NCBI GenBank assembly: GCA_030148045.1
Contig: JASBUE010000086.1
Location: 1 to 12,665 of the forward strand
Origin: Candidatus Tenderia sp.
GTDB lineage: Bacteria > Pseudomonadota > Gammaproteobacteria > Tenderiales > Tenderiaceae
Reading direction: 5' to 3'
DNA length: 12,665 nucleotides
Part shown: positions 1-6,463 of the stretch, in pieces
Layout: each line of letters starts with the position of its first letter
How positions within the stretch are numbered: position 1 is the first letter of the stretch
Program-made: the position numbers and the translations under genes
The notes under the pieces: generated by a model
Told to the model about the DNA's origin: nothing
Databases searched by the model: none
What the model saw: the letters and a program-made list of their open reading frames with translations, nothing else

Positions 1-86
1 AGCTGATGCAGCTACTCGCCGAACAGCGGGTCTCTGAATATGTCGCCGAGCTGCAGAAAAAGGCCGACATCAAAATAAACCAATAA
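1..86 (+). CDS. C-terminal end of a probable parvulin-type peptidyl-prolyl cis-trans isomerase (partial)
   Basis: Only the last 27 codons are inside the window, read in the frame beginning at base 3 and ending at TAA 84-86. The visible tail contains YVAELQKKADIKIN, a charged helix followed by a short K-A-x-I-x-I-N strand. This is the usual ending of PpiC/SurA/EpsD-like periplasmic foldases, in which the last helix packs on the chaperone domain and the protein finishes just after the 'kadIkI' strand. Such enzymes isomerise X-Pro bonds and chaperone exported proteins. The catalytic domain and any signal peptide lie outside the window, so the call rests on the tail alone. It is convergent with ligA and separated from it by a hairpin. 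Another helical periplasmic protein remains possible. Confidence 0.5.
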   Translation, partial: LMQLLAEQRVSEYVAELQKKADIKINQ

Positions 87-102
87 AACAAATTCCGCTT
101 GT

Positions 103-122
103 CCCGGCGCCTCGGCGCCGGG
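103..122. terminator. GC-rich hairpin between convergent genes, likely bidirectional terminator
   Basis: CCCGGCGCC (103-111) and GGCGCCGGG (114-122) are perfect reverse complements; allowing for loop geometry this gives an 8-bp stem with a CTCG loop. On the plus strand it is followed by TTAATATTT, and on the minus strand by a T-rich stretch after about 10 bases. It lies between the stop codons of the isomerase-like gene and ligA and touches the ligA stop codon (123-125). The T-tracts are imperfect, so termination strength is uncertain. Confidence 0.65.
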
Positions 123-2138
123 TTAATATTTACGCAACAGCGCGATAAAACCTTCCTCGTCCGTTACCTCAACACCCAGCTGCTCAGCCTTGTTCAATTT
201 GGAACCGGCCTCGGCACCGGCGACGACCAGGTCAGTCTTTTTCGAAACGCTTCCGGTCACTTTTGCGCCCAAGGCCTGCAGCCGCTGTTTGGCTTCATCG
301 CGGGTCATCCCGGACAAGGTCCCCGTGAGCACCACGGTCTTTCCCTGCAGCGGCAGTGTCGCTGTGCCGCGCCGTTCAATCACCGGCCACTGCACACCGG
401 CACGCAATAGTTTGTCGATCACTTCCAGGTTGTGGGGCTGCTGAAAAAAGGCGTGAATATGGGCCGCCACGACCGGCCCCACATCCGGCACCTGTTGCAG
501 TTCCTCCTCGCCGGCCGATTGAATCGCATCCAGGGTGGTGAAATAAGCGGCCAGGTTGCGGGCGGTGGCCTCGCCCACCTCCCTGATCCCCAGGGCGAAA
601 AGAAACCTGGCCAGCGTGGTCTCCTTGCTCTTCTCCAGCGCCGCACCGAGATTTTGCGCCGATTTTTCCCCCATCCGCTCCAGACCGGCAAGCTGGTCCC
701 GGGTCAATGAATAGAGGTCCGCCACGTCGTGGACCAGGCCCTGTTCGCAGAGCTGCTCCACCAGTTTGTCGCCCAGGCCGTCGATGTCCATGGCCTTGCG
801 CGAGGCGAAATGCTTAATCGCCTCCTTGCGCTGGGCGGCACAGAACAGGCCGCCGCTGCAGCGCGCCACCGCCTCGCCCTGGGCGCGAATCACATCCGAG
901 CCGCATACCGGACACTGTGCCGGAATGGTGAACGGTTTGGCCTTTTCCGGCCGCCGGGAGAGCACCACGGCGACCACCTCGGGAATCACGTCACCGGCGC
1001 GCCTGACAATCACTGTATCGCCGATGCGTACATCCTTGCGGTTTATCTCATCCTGGTTGTGCAGGGTGACATTGCTCACCGTCACCCCGCCGACAAACAC
1101 CGGTTCCAGCCGCGCCACCGGCGTAATCGCTCCCGTCCTGCCGACCTGGACCTCGATATCCAGCACACGGGTAATCTCCTCCTGAGCCGGGAACTTGTGG
1201 GCGATGGCCCAGCGCGGCGCACGGGCGACATGGCCCAGTATTTCGCGTTGATCGAGACGGTTGAGTTTGTAGACAACGCCGTCGATTTCGTAGGGCAGCT
1301 CAACGCGGCGCTGCGCCAGCTCGCGATAATAGGCCAGCGCCTGATCCACCCCCTCCACCGTCTTGACGTCGGGCGAGACACGCAGACCCCAGCGCTGCAG
1401 CTGGCCCAGGATTGCCATATGTGTCGGCGCCGGTTCCCGCCCCCCGACCCGCCCGACGCCGTAGCAGTACATGGCCAGGGGCCGCTCTGCGGTAATGCGT
1501 GGATCGAGCTGGCGCAGGCTGCCGGCCGCCGCATTACGTGGATTGGCGAACTCTTTTTCGCCTTTTTCCCGCGCCCTTTGATTCAGCGCTTCAAACCCCG
1601 CCTTGGGCATGTAGACTTCGCCGCGCACCTCCAGCAACGCCGGATAGTCCTCACCCCTCAGGCGCAGGGGCACGGAGGCGATGGTGCGCACGTTGTGGGT
1701 CACATCCTCGCCGGTGAGGCCGTCGCCGCGCGTGGCCGCGCGCACCAGGCCGCCGTTTTCATAGAGAATGCTGACCGCCAGCCCGTCCAGTTTGGGCTCG
1801 GCCACATACTCCACGCGCTCTAGCCCGAGTCTCTCCCTGACACGGCGGTCGAATTCCGCAACTTCCTCATCGGAAAAGGCGTTGTCCAGCGACAGCATGG
1901 GAATCTGATGTTTGACCGGGCCGAAGGCCTCGACCGGCCCGGCGCCGACCCGCTGGGTGGGCGAGTCGGGCGTTACCAGTTCCGGGTGATCCCTCTCCAA
2001 CGCCTGCAGCTCACGCAGCAGGCGATCGTATTCCGCATCGGGGATTTCGGGGCTGTCCAGCACGTAATAGCGATAGTCGTGATAGTTCAGTTCATCGCGC
2101 AATCGCTGGATATGTTGTTTGATATCGCGACTGTCCAT
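123..2138 (-). CDS. ligA: NAD-dependent DNA ligase LigA
   Basis: This is the 671-aa replicative and repair DNA ligase, which seals nicks using NAD+. The domain order is complete. The Ia domain at about 1-65 carries the YHDYRYYVLDSPEIPDAEYD signature that binds NMN. The adenylation domain has the active-site lysine K116 in the KLDG motif, with EVRGE at about 170-174 and KFPA at 315-318. The OB fold covers about 320-400, and a four-cysteine zinc finger uses C409, C412, C427 and C433. Helix-hairpin-helix repeats span about 440-580, including GIREVGEATA, and a C-terminal BRCT domain covers about 595-671. Length and motifs match the bacterial family, with no truncation. The ATG at 2138 fits the family N-terminus, although the ribosome binding site is weak. 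It lies 90 bases downstream of mgtE on the same strand, so it may be partly co-transcribed or use its own promoter in that gap. The zipA neighbour often seen in gammaproteobacteria is absent. Confidence 0.98.
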   Translation of the reverse strand: MDSRDIKQHIQRLRDELNYHDYRYYVLDSPEIPDAEYDRLLRELQALERDHPELVTPDSPTQRVGAGPVEAFGPVKHQIPMLSLDNAFSDEEVAEFDRRVRERLGLERVEYVAEPKLDGLAVSILYENGGLVRAATRGDGLTGEDVTHNVRTIASVPLRLRGEDYPALLEVRGEVYMPKAGFEALNQRAREKGEKEFANPRNAAAGSLRQLDPRITAERPLAMYCYGVGRVGGREPAPTHMAILGQLQRWGLRVSPDVKTVEGVDQALAYYRELAQRRVELPYEIDGVVYKLNRLDQREILGHVARAPRWAIAHKFPAQEEITRVLDIEVQVGRTGAITPVARLEPVFVGGVTVSNVTLHNQDEINRKDVRIGDTVIVRRAGDVIPEVVAVVLSRRPEKAKPFTIPAQCPVCGSDVIRAQGEAVARCSGGLFCAAQRKEAIKHFASRKAMDIDGLGDKLVEQLCEQGLVHDVADLYSLTRDQLAGLERMGEKSAQNLGAALEKSKETTLARFLFALGIREVGEATARNLAAYFTTLDAIQSAGEEELQQVPDVGPVVAAHIHAFFQQPHNLEVIDKLLRAGVQWPVIERRGTATLPLQGKTVVLTGTLSGMTRDEAKQRLQALGAKVTGSVSKKTDLVVAGAEAGSKLNKAEQLGVEVTDEEGFIALLRKY

Positions 2139-2182
2139 GACCGGCTCAAGCAGCGCTGCCTGTTGTTGTTATAACCGCGGGC

Positions 2183-2212
2183 ATTATCGCAGAAAGTTCC
2201 AGTACCACCCAA
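2183..2212 (-). promoter_or_regulatory. Weak candidate sigma-70 promoter for ligA
   Basis: Read on the minus strand, TTGGGT (2207-2212) is followed after 18 bases by GATAAT (2183-2188). The -10 matches consensus at 5 of 6 positions, but the -35 matches only through TTG. It sits in the 90-base gap between mgtE and ligA, where an independent promoter would be expected for a housekeeping gene. This is a by-eye match only. Confidence 0.25.
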
Positions 2213-2228
2213 CTTGCCGAAGGCTTGC

Positions 2229-3536
2229 CTATAACATTGCCGCCAGCAGGGTGGCGATGCCGAGAAAGGAGAAAAACCCGACCACATCGGTGACAGTGGT
2301 GAGGATGATGGAGGACGACTGGGCTGGATCCTGCCCCAGCGACCTCAGCATGACGGGGATGATGACACCGGAGAAGGCGGCGGCCATCATGGAGAGGATC
2401 ATGGAGAGGGTGATCACCAGCCCCAAACCAAATGAGCCGCTCCAGACGTAGACCCCCAGGGCGGTGGTAAGCGCGACCGCAAGACCGTTGATGAAGGCGG
2501 CGCCAATTTCCTTGCGCGCCACGCGGCGCCAGTGGCTGGTGCCGATCTCGCGCAGCGCCAGGCCGCGCATGGTCACCGCCAGCGCCTGGGCGCCGGTGTT
2601 GCCGGATTGACCCGCCACCACCGGCAGCAACACCGCCAGGGCGGTAAAGCGCGCAATGGTGCCTTCGAAGAGACCGACCACGCTGGCGGCAAGAAAGGCG
2701 GTCAGCAAATTGATCTGTAACCAGGGCAGGCGTTTGCGCACCACGAAGCCGACGCTGGAGAGTGCCCGTTCGTCCTTGCTGGCGCCGACCATGGTCTGGA
2801 TGTCGGCGGTGGCCTCTTCCTGTACCGCCGTGACCAGCACGTCGTGACGAATGAGACCGATAAGCCGGCCGTCGATATCCACCACCGGCAGATCGGTCAT
2901 CTTGTACTTCTCCAGCTGTTCCACCACTTCATCGCGGCTGGCGGTGGCAAGCACCACGGCGGGCACCGGCTTGGCCAGCATCTGCAAGGGAGTGGCGCCA
3001 TCGGCCAGGGCCAGTTCCTGAATCTCCACCATTTGGGTCACCGCTCCCTCTGCGTCGGTGAGAAACAGCTGGCGGCTGAATTTGGGTTTATGGCGTTGCA
3101 GCAGGCGCAGCGCTTCCCGCACCTGCAGCTCCGCCCGTAAGGTCAGAAAGCGCGGATCCATAACAGCGCCGGCGCTGTCGGCGGGATACTCCAGCAGCTG
3201 ATTCAGCTCATGGCGGCGCTCCTTGCTAAGCAGACTGAGATAATGATCACGCCCCTCGGCAGGCAGGCGCAGCAGGAGCCTGGCGGCCGCTTGTGGTTCG
3301 CCACGAGCCAACAGCGCACGGATGAAGGCGTCGGGCAACTGCAGCAGGGCTTCTTCCTGGGCGCTCACCGGCAAGTGTTGCCAAAGCTGCAAGGCCTGGG
3401 GCACAGGGAGCGCCCGTAATACGCTGCTGATTTCCTCGGCACGGGCGAAAGCCAGCTCATGGGCCGCCTCCCCGGGATAACGGTTGAGATATTCCCGGTT
3501 CAGTGCCGCTACGACGTGTTCAGACGCCGTGCTCAT
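2229..3536 (-). CDS. mgtE: MgtE-family magnesium transporter
   Basis: A 435-aa MgtE-type Mg2+ channel of the inner membrane with all three parts. The helical MgtE N-domain spans about 25-125. The CBS pair spans about 127-250, with conserved strands such as DLPVVDIDGRLIGLI at 215-229. The five-helix pore region begins after the plug helix at about 265. Pore hallmarks are visible: LPVVAGQSGNTGAQAL at 304-319 and TTVTDVVGFFSFLG at 413-426. D417 is the likely counterpart of the selectivity aspartate known from the Thermus protein. In this family, Mg2+ binding between the N and CBS domains closes the pore when intracellular Mg2+ is sufficient. The ATG at 3536 has AAGGAA five bases upstream. The gene overlaps the preceding sensor-like gene by 17 bases, implying translational coupling in an operon that begins with an MscS-like gene. 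Confidence 0.95.
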   Translation of the reverse strand: MSTASEHVVAALNREYLNRYPGEAAHELAFARAEEISSVLRALPVPQALQLWQHLPVSAQEEALLQLPDAFIRALLARGEPQAAARLLLRLPAEGRDHYLSLLSKERRHELNQLLEYPADSAGAVMDPRFLTLRAELQVREALRLLQRHKPKFSRQLFLTDAEGAVTQMVEIQELALADGATPLQMLAKPVPAVVLATASRDEVVEQLEKYKMTDLPVVDIDGRLIGLIRHDVLVTAVQEEATADIQTMVGASKDERALSSVGFVVRKRLPWLQINLLTAFLAASVVGLFEGTIARFTALAVLLPVVAGQSGNTGAQALAVTMRGLALREIGTSHWRRVARKEIGAAFINGLAVALTTALGVYVWSGSFGLGLVITLSMILSMMAAAFSGVIIPVMLRSLGQDPAQSSSIILTTVTDVVGFFSFLGIATLLAAML

Positions 3537-4368
3537 TGATATTCCTTTTCGGCCGCCGGCTGTCGAACAGCATATCGAGCAGGGCCGTCATCGAAACCGC
3601 CAGGGATAACCAGAGCCGCTCCAGGAATGACGGCGTGCCGCCGGCCCCGGCTGCGGCGGTTAGCGCCGCATCCTCATACAGTCTGGTGAAATTGAGCTCA
3701 CCCACCAGCCTGCCCTTGCTGTCGACCACCGGCAGGTACTGATGGTGGATCCAGATCGCCATCTCCGCCACTTCCTTCACCGAGGCGCGCACCGGCACGG
3801 TCGGCAGCTTTCTTATCGGCAACTGCGCCACTGGCAGTCGGCCATCGGCACGCAGCAAAACATCCAGGCTTAGCGCGCCGGAAAGTCTGAGCTTATCGTC
3901 ACTGACATAGAGATGGTGCTGGCGCAACTGGCGCGCCTGCCTGACCCGCTTGAGCGCCTCCGCCACACTAATGGTCGTGGGCAAGACAAACAGCTGGCTC
4001 AGCATGCGGCCGCCGACACTGTCCTCGGGATAGTTTATCATGCGTGCCAGGCGATTCCGTTTTGATGCGGGCAGCCGTGCCAGACACGCCGCCGCCGACT
4101 CGTTCGGCATGGCGCGCAGCAGGGTGGCGGCAACGTCGCTGTCTGAACTCTCCAGCAGCATGGCGGCCTGCCCCACAGGCATGGCGGCAAGACAACGGGC
4201 GGCTACGGGCGTGACCATGGCGGCCAGCAACGGCAGCGCCATCTGCACCTTGACCTCCGCTAAAAATCCGGCGGCCATATCAACGGAGAGGCGCTCCAGC
4301 ACCCGCGCCGCCGCCTCCGGATGACGGCTGACAAAGGCGTGGCTGAGTTGAAATTCACTCCTCATCAT
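3520..4368 (-). CDS. Stand-alone MgtE N-domain plus CBS-pair protein (no transport domain)
   Basis: A 282-aa protein resembling the cytosolic half of MgtE. Helical repeats of the MgtE N-domain fill about 10-118, including LARLPASKRNRLARMINYPE (96-115), the usual end of that domain before the first CBS motif. A CBS pair follows at about 122-235, with HHLYVSDDKLRLSGALSLD (151-169) and YLPVVDSKGRLVGELNF (211-227). The five-helix pore is missing. Residues 249-268 form one hydrophobic stretch (LERLWLSLAVSMTALLDMLF) resembling the first transmembrane segment of the MgtE encoded next door. It then ends in a basic tail. It overlaps the MscS-like gene by 14 bases and mgtE by 17, so all three are probably made together. 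A Mg2+- or nucleotide-sensing regulatory subunit for the adjacent MgtE or MscS protein is inferred, not shown. ATG 4368 or 4365 are equivalent starts, and the ribosome binding site is weak. Confidence 0.88.
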   Translation of the reverse strand: MMRSEFQLSHAFVSRHPEAAARVLERLSVDMAAGFLAEVKVQMALPLLAAMVTPVAARCLAAMPVGQAAMLLESSDSDVAATLLRAMPNESAAACLARLPASKRNRLARMINYPEDSVGGRMLSQLFVLPTTISVAEALKRVRQARQLRQHHLYVSDDKLRLSGALSLDVLLRADGRLPVAQLPIRKLPTVPVRASVKEVAEMAIWIHHQYLPVVDSKGRLVGELNFTRLYEDAALTAAAGAGGTPSFLERLWLSLAVSMTALLDMLFDSRRPKRNINEHGV

Positions 4369-5194
4369 CGGACAGCGCTTCGATGCGGATTGAGATGTGG
4401 CGGCTGAACAGATTAGCGGGTAGGCTCACCTCCCCTTGCTCGCTGTCGAGGATCACCAGGGTGGGGGTGATGGAGAGCAGCCTGCCTTCCACATCGAGAA
4501 TGCTGATTGTATCGCCGCTGCGATAGCGCCGCCTCAGCTGATGGGCCGCCAGCACGTTGGCGACATAGTCGCGCGCGCCGATACCGAAGGCAAGCGCAAT
4601 GGCGCCCAGCACCGCCGCAAGCGTGATGCCGAAGACAATGGCAAGAAAGCTGACGTCGATGCCGAGTTGGGCCAGGGCCAGCATCACGGTCAGGACGATG
4701 ATCACCCCCTGTACCACCTGTGCAAACAACCGTCCCTGCGCTACAGCGGCGGAGACCATGGCCGACTCGACCAGCCGCCGACACACCGAGGCCAGAAAGA
4801 CGCCGGCGGCAACGATCAACACGCTGAGCAGAATCACGGGGAGATAGCCCAGCCCCAGCCACAGCCAGTCGGTGATAAATTCCAGTTCGAGGATATGGGC
4901 GGCGACGCCGAAGAAAAAGATCAGCACCAGCCAGAACACCAGCAGGCCGAGCAGGTGCGTGGGCGGATGGCCGGTTTGCAGCGTCTCAAGACCGGGGCTC
5001 TGCGTCAGGCGGTGCCAAAGACGATCCAGACCATCGCTCAGCCGCACTGCCGCCCGGCGCAGCAGACGCGCCAGGATCCAGCCCAGTATGAGCACCGTCA
5101 GAGCGGCCATCACCTGGGGCAACCAGGCCAGCACGCTATTCATCGTGGCCGCCAGGCCTTGGGAGACGGTGTCGAACCAACTATTCTCGTTCAT
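4355..5194 (-). CDS. Short MscS-like mechanosensitive channel protein
   Basis: A 279-aa inner-membrane protein of the small-conductance mechanosensitive channel family. Five hydrophobic segments are visible at about 22-44, 82-103, 115-136, 158-177 and 182-204. The last runs into AFGIGARDYVANVLAAHQL (202-220), the pore helix and kink region typical of MscS. A short beta domain follows at about 226-265 (SGDTISILDVEGRL, then SLPANLF). The protein stops there, so the C-terminal alpha/beta domain that forms the cytoplasmic cage in E. coli MscS is lacking. The topology resembles the CmpX/'TM_helix' branch. Such channels release solutes under membrane tension. ATG 5194 is preferred over TTG 5200 because AAAGGG lies seven bases upstream of it. 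It is the first gene of the operon with the MgtE-like sensor and MgtE; the 3' end overlaps the sensor gene by 14 bases. Confidence 0.88.
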   Translation of the reverse strand: MNENSWFDTVSQGLAATMNSVLAWLPQVMAALTVLILGWILARLLRRAAVRLSDGLDRLWHRLTQSPGLETLQTGHPPTHLLGLLVFWLVLIFFFGVAAHILELEFITDWLWLGLGYLPVILLSVLIVAAGVFLASVCRRLVESAMVSAAVAQGRLFAQVVQGVIIVLTVMLALAQLGIDVSFLAIVFGITLAAVLGAIALAFGIGARDYVANVLAAHQLRRRYRSGDTISILDVEGRLLSITPTLVILDSEQGEVSLPANLFSRHISIRIEALSDDEE

Positions 5195-5262
5195 CGGCAA
5201 ACCCTTTGTCGTTTTGCCCTGCTGATGGCAGTACGGCCGCAGCGCGGCGATGTCTAAGCCAT

Positions 5263-5292
5263 TTTATATCCGATTGCAGTCGCTATGGCCAA
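5263..5292 (-). promoter_or_regulatory. Candidate sigma-70 promoter for the mscS-like/mgtE operon
   Basis: On the minus strand, TTGGCC (5287-5292) is followed after 18 bases by TATAAA (5263-5268), giving 4/6 and 5/6 matches to consensus. It would start transcription near 5256 and leave a leader of about 60 bases before ATG 5194. The leader holds a small GC-rich hairpin (GCCGC/GCGGC, 5236-5248). I see no recognisable Mg2+ riboswitch; the leader is too short for an M-box. The gap 5195-5408 also has to hold the promoter of the divergent LapA-like gene, for which I see only weak matches (TTGTTG at 5335-5340 and TATGCT at 5359-5364). Confidence 0.42.
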
Positions 5293-5408
5293 TTGTGACG
5301 CAGACACCGTCGTCATATCCCCATCAAGCCGTGCTTGTTGCATTGCCCATTATTCATCTATGCTTGGAAAGCATTCATCGACTGACATCATAATGGACCG
5401 TTCGCGCC

Positions 5409-5624
5409 ATGCAACAGACTAAATTCATCCTGGGAGTCACGCTTTTGCTGCTGCTCGTGATCTTCACGGCGCAGAACACCGAGATCGTCACCATCACCTT
5501 TTTCTTCTGGAAACTGTCGATCTCGCGCGCCCTGATGGTCTTCTTCGTGCTTGCCATCGGTATCGTCATCGGCCTGCTCGTGGGCACCTGGCAGGCGAGC
5601 CACAGGGAAAAACGCGATCAGTGA
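5409..5624 (+). CDS. LapA/DUF1049-family small inner-membrane protein
   Basis: A 71-aa protein with two hydrophobic segments (about 6-20 and 41-60) joined by a short stretch containing FTAQNTEIVTITFFFW (19-34). The QN-x-x-x-V-x-V-x-FF pattern between the helices is the hallmark of the LapA domain (DUF1049), and the protein ends in a basic cytoplasmic tail. In E. coli, LapA works with LapB/YciM to control LpxC degradation and hence lipopolysaccharide synthesis. Here there is no lapB or ihfB neighbour, so that specific role is uncertain and it may be a paralogue. The ribosome binding site is poor, but no other in-frame start fits. Its stop codon overlaps that of the convergent RMD1-like gene by seven bases (5618-5624), leaving no room for a terminator between them. 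Confidence 0.85.
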   Translation: MQQTKFILGVTLLLLLVIFTAQNTEIVTITFFFWKLSISRALMVFFVLAIGIVIGLLVGTWQASHREKRDQ

Positions 5625-6421
5625 GCCAGGATAATATCATTTACCAGGAAGATGATGATTTCCACCGCAATGAGCCAGATGATGATCCATTCCAGGGTGG
5701 AGGAATGCTGGTGTTTCTGGTCGTCGGCCAGCATCTCGAACAGTTCGTGAATGGTCTCGAGTTTGAGCGATAGAATCTCGGTACGCTGTTTCAATTCCAG
5801 GTAATGGGCCCCTGTCTGGTAAATGGGCTCCAATTCCGGGTATTCCCAGAAAAATTCCGGTGTATCCAGCAGCTCATATTTGAGGATGATGTCGCTCTTG
5901 GTGAGAAACAGCTTGCCGCGCATCCTGGCGGTCTGACGCCGCGACAGATGGGTGGAGCCGGTGTCGGCCAGTTTGCGCGGAATGGCCGCGGTCTCTTCGA
6001 TGGTCTGCTGGGCCTGTTTCTCGAACACCGCCAACTTCGCCGACTGGGCCAGCGCGTGCGAAAAGGCCAATAAGCTCATGGCGTCGTTATCAATCAGTTC
6101 AATATGTTCATGGGTGAAGCGGTTTTTCTCGCAGCCATAGATAAAGGGATAATGCTCGGTCTCCCGTGTCTCATAGGCGTGCAGCGAGAACTGCTGCAAC
6201 TGTTGATCGATCCGTTCCACCACGTCGGCTCTGACATTCCAGTAGACGGCGACCCCGAAAGGAAAAATGGCACAACTGCCCTGCTCCACCTCCAGGTAGA
6301 TCACGTCCCGGTAACAGGCGCAACGGCCGGTGGTCAGGAGCGCCGCCGACAAGCCATGGAAATCGAAGGACTCGGCATAACACACCGCCTGGCATGACAT
6401 GTATTCCCCGTTTTCGGACAT
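5618..6421 (-). CDS. RMD1/DUF155-family protein with C-terminal membrane anchor
   Basis: A 267-aa protein matching the RMD1 family (DUF155, YagE-like), relatives of yeast Rmd1 and human mitochondrial RMND1. Family-like stretches are IFPFGVAVYWNV (52-63), ALAQSAKLAVFEKQ (123-136), DTPEFFWEYPELEPIYQ (186-202) and a long amphipathic, probably coiled-coil helix at about 205-240. A single membrane span follows at about 244-262 (LEWIIIWLIAVEIIIFLV). The biochemical role in bacteria is not established; the protein is probably held on the cytoplasmic face of the inner membrane. The N-terminal half holds five cysteines (10, 14, 34, 36, 50). Either ATG 6421 or the ATG seven codons later (6400) could be the start: GGGGAG lies only two bases before the first, and GGGGA four to five bases before the second, which also fits the family N-terminus. 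It begins 42 bases after the ATP-grasp gene and is probably last in that operon. Confidence 0.87.
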   Translation of the reverse strand: MSENGEYMSCQAVCYAESFDFHGLSAALLTTGRCACYRDVIYLEVEQGSCAIFPFGVAVYWNVRADVVERIDQQLQQFSLHAYETRETEHYPFIYGCEKNRFTHEHIELIDNDAMSLLAFSHALAQSAKLAVFEKQAQQTIEETAAIPRKLADTGSTHLSRRQTARMRGKLFLTKSDIILKYELLDTPEFFWEYPELEPIYQTGAHYLELKQRTEILSLKLETIHELFEMLADDQKHQHSSTLEWIIIWLIAVEIIIFLVNDIILAH

Positions 6422-6463
6422 AACTCCCCGCTGTATTGTTGTATACGGTTGCAGCGCGCCAAA

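Noticed and set aside
729..1823. A 364-codon plus-strand open frame opposite ligA
   Set aside because: It lies wholly inside ligA, which has all family motifs; the antisense translation shows no domain and looks like a codon-bias shadow.
3520..4368. Interpretation of the MgtE sensor-only gene as a frameshifted 5' half of mgtE
   Set aside because: The next gene encodes its own complete N-domain and CBS pair with a good ribosome binding site, so the two are separate paralogous genes rather than one broken gene.
5236..5248. Hairpin GCCGC-AGC-GCGGC in the leader of the MscS-like gene as an attenuator
   Set aside because: Short stem, no following T-tract and no leader peptide; too weak to call a regulatory element.
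4436..5257. A 273-codon plus-strand open frame opposite the MscS-like gene
   Set aside because: The translation is low-complexity (Gln, His, Asp, Gly), as expected for the complement of a membrane-protein gene, and has no convincing ribosome binding site or motif.
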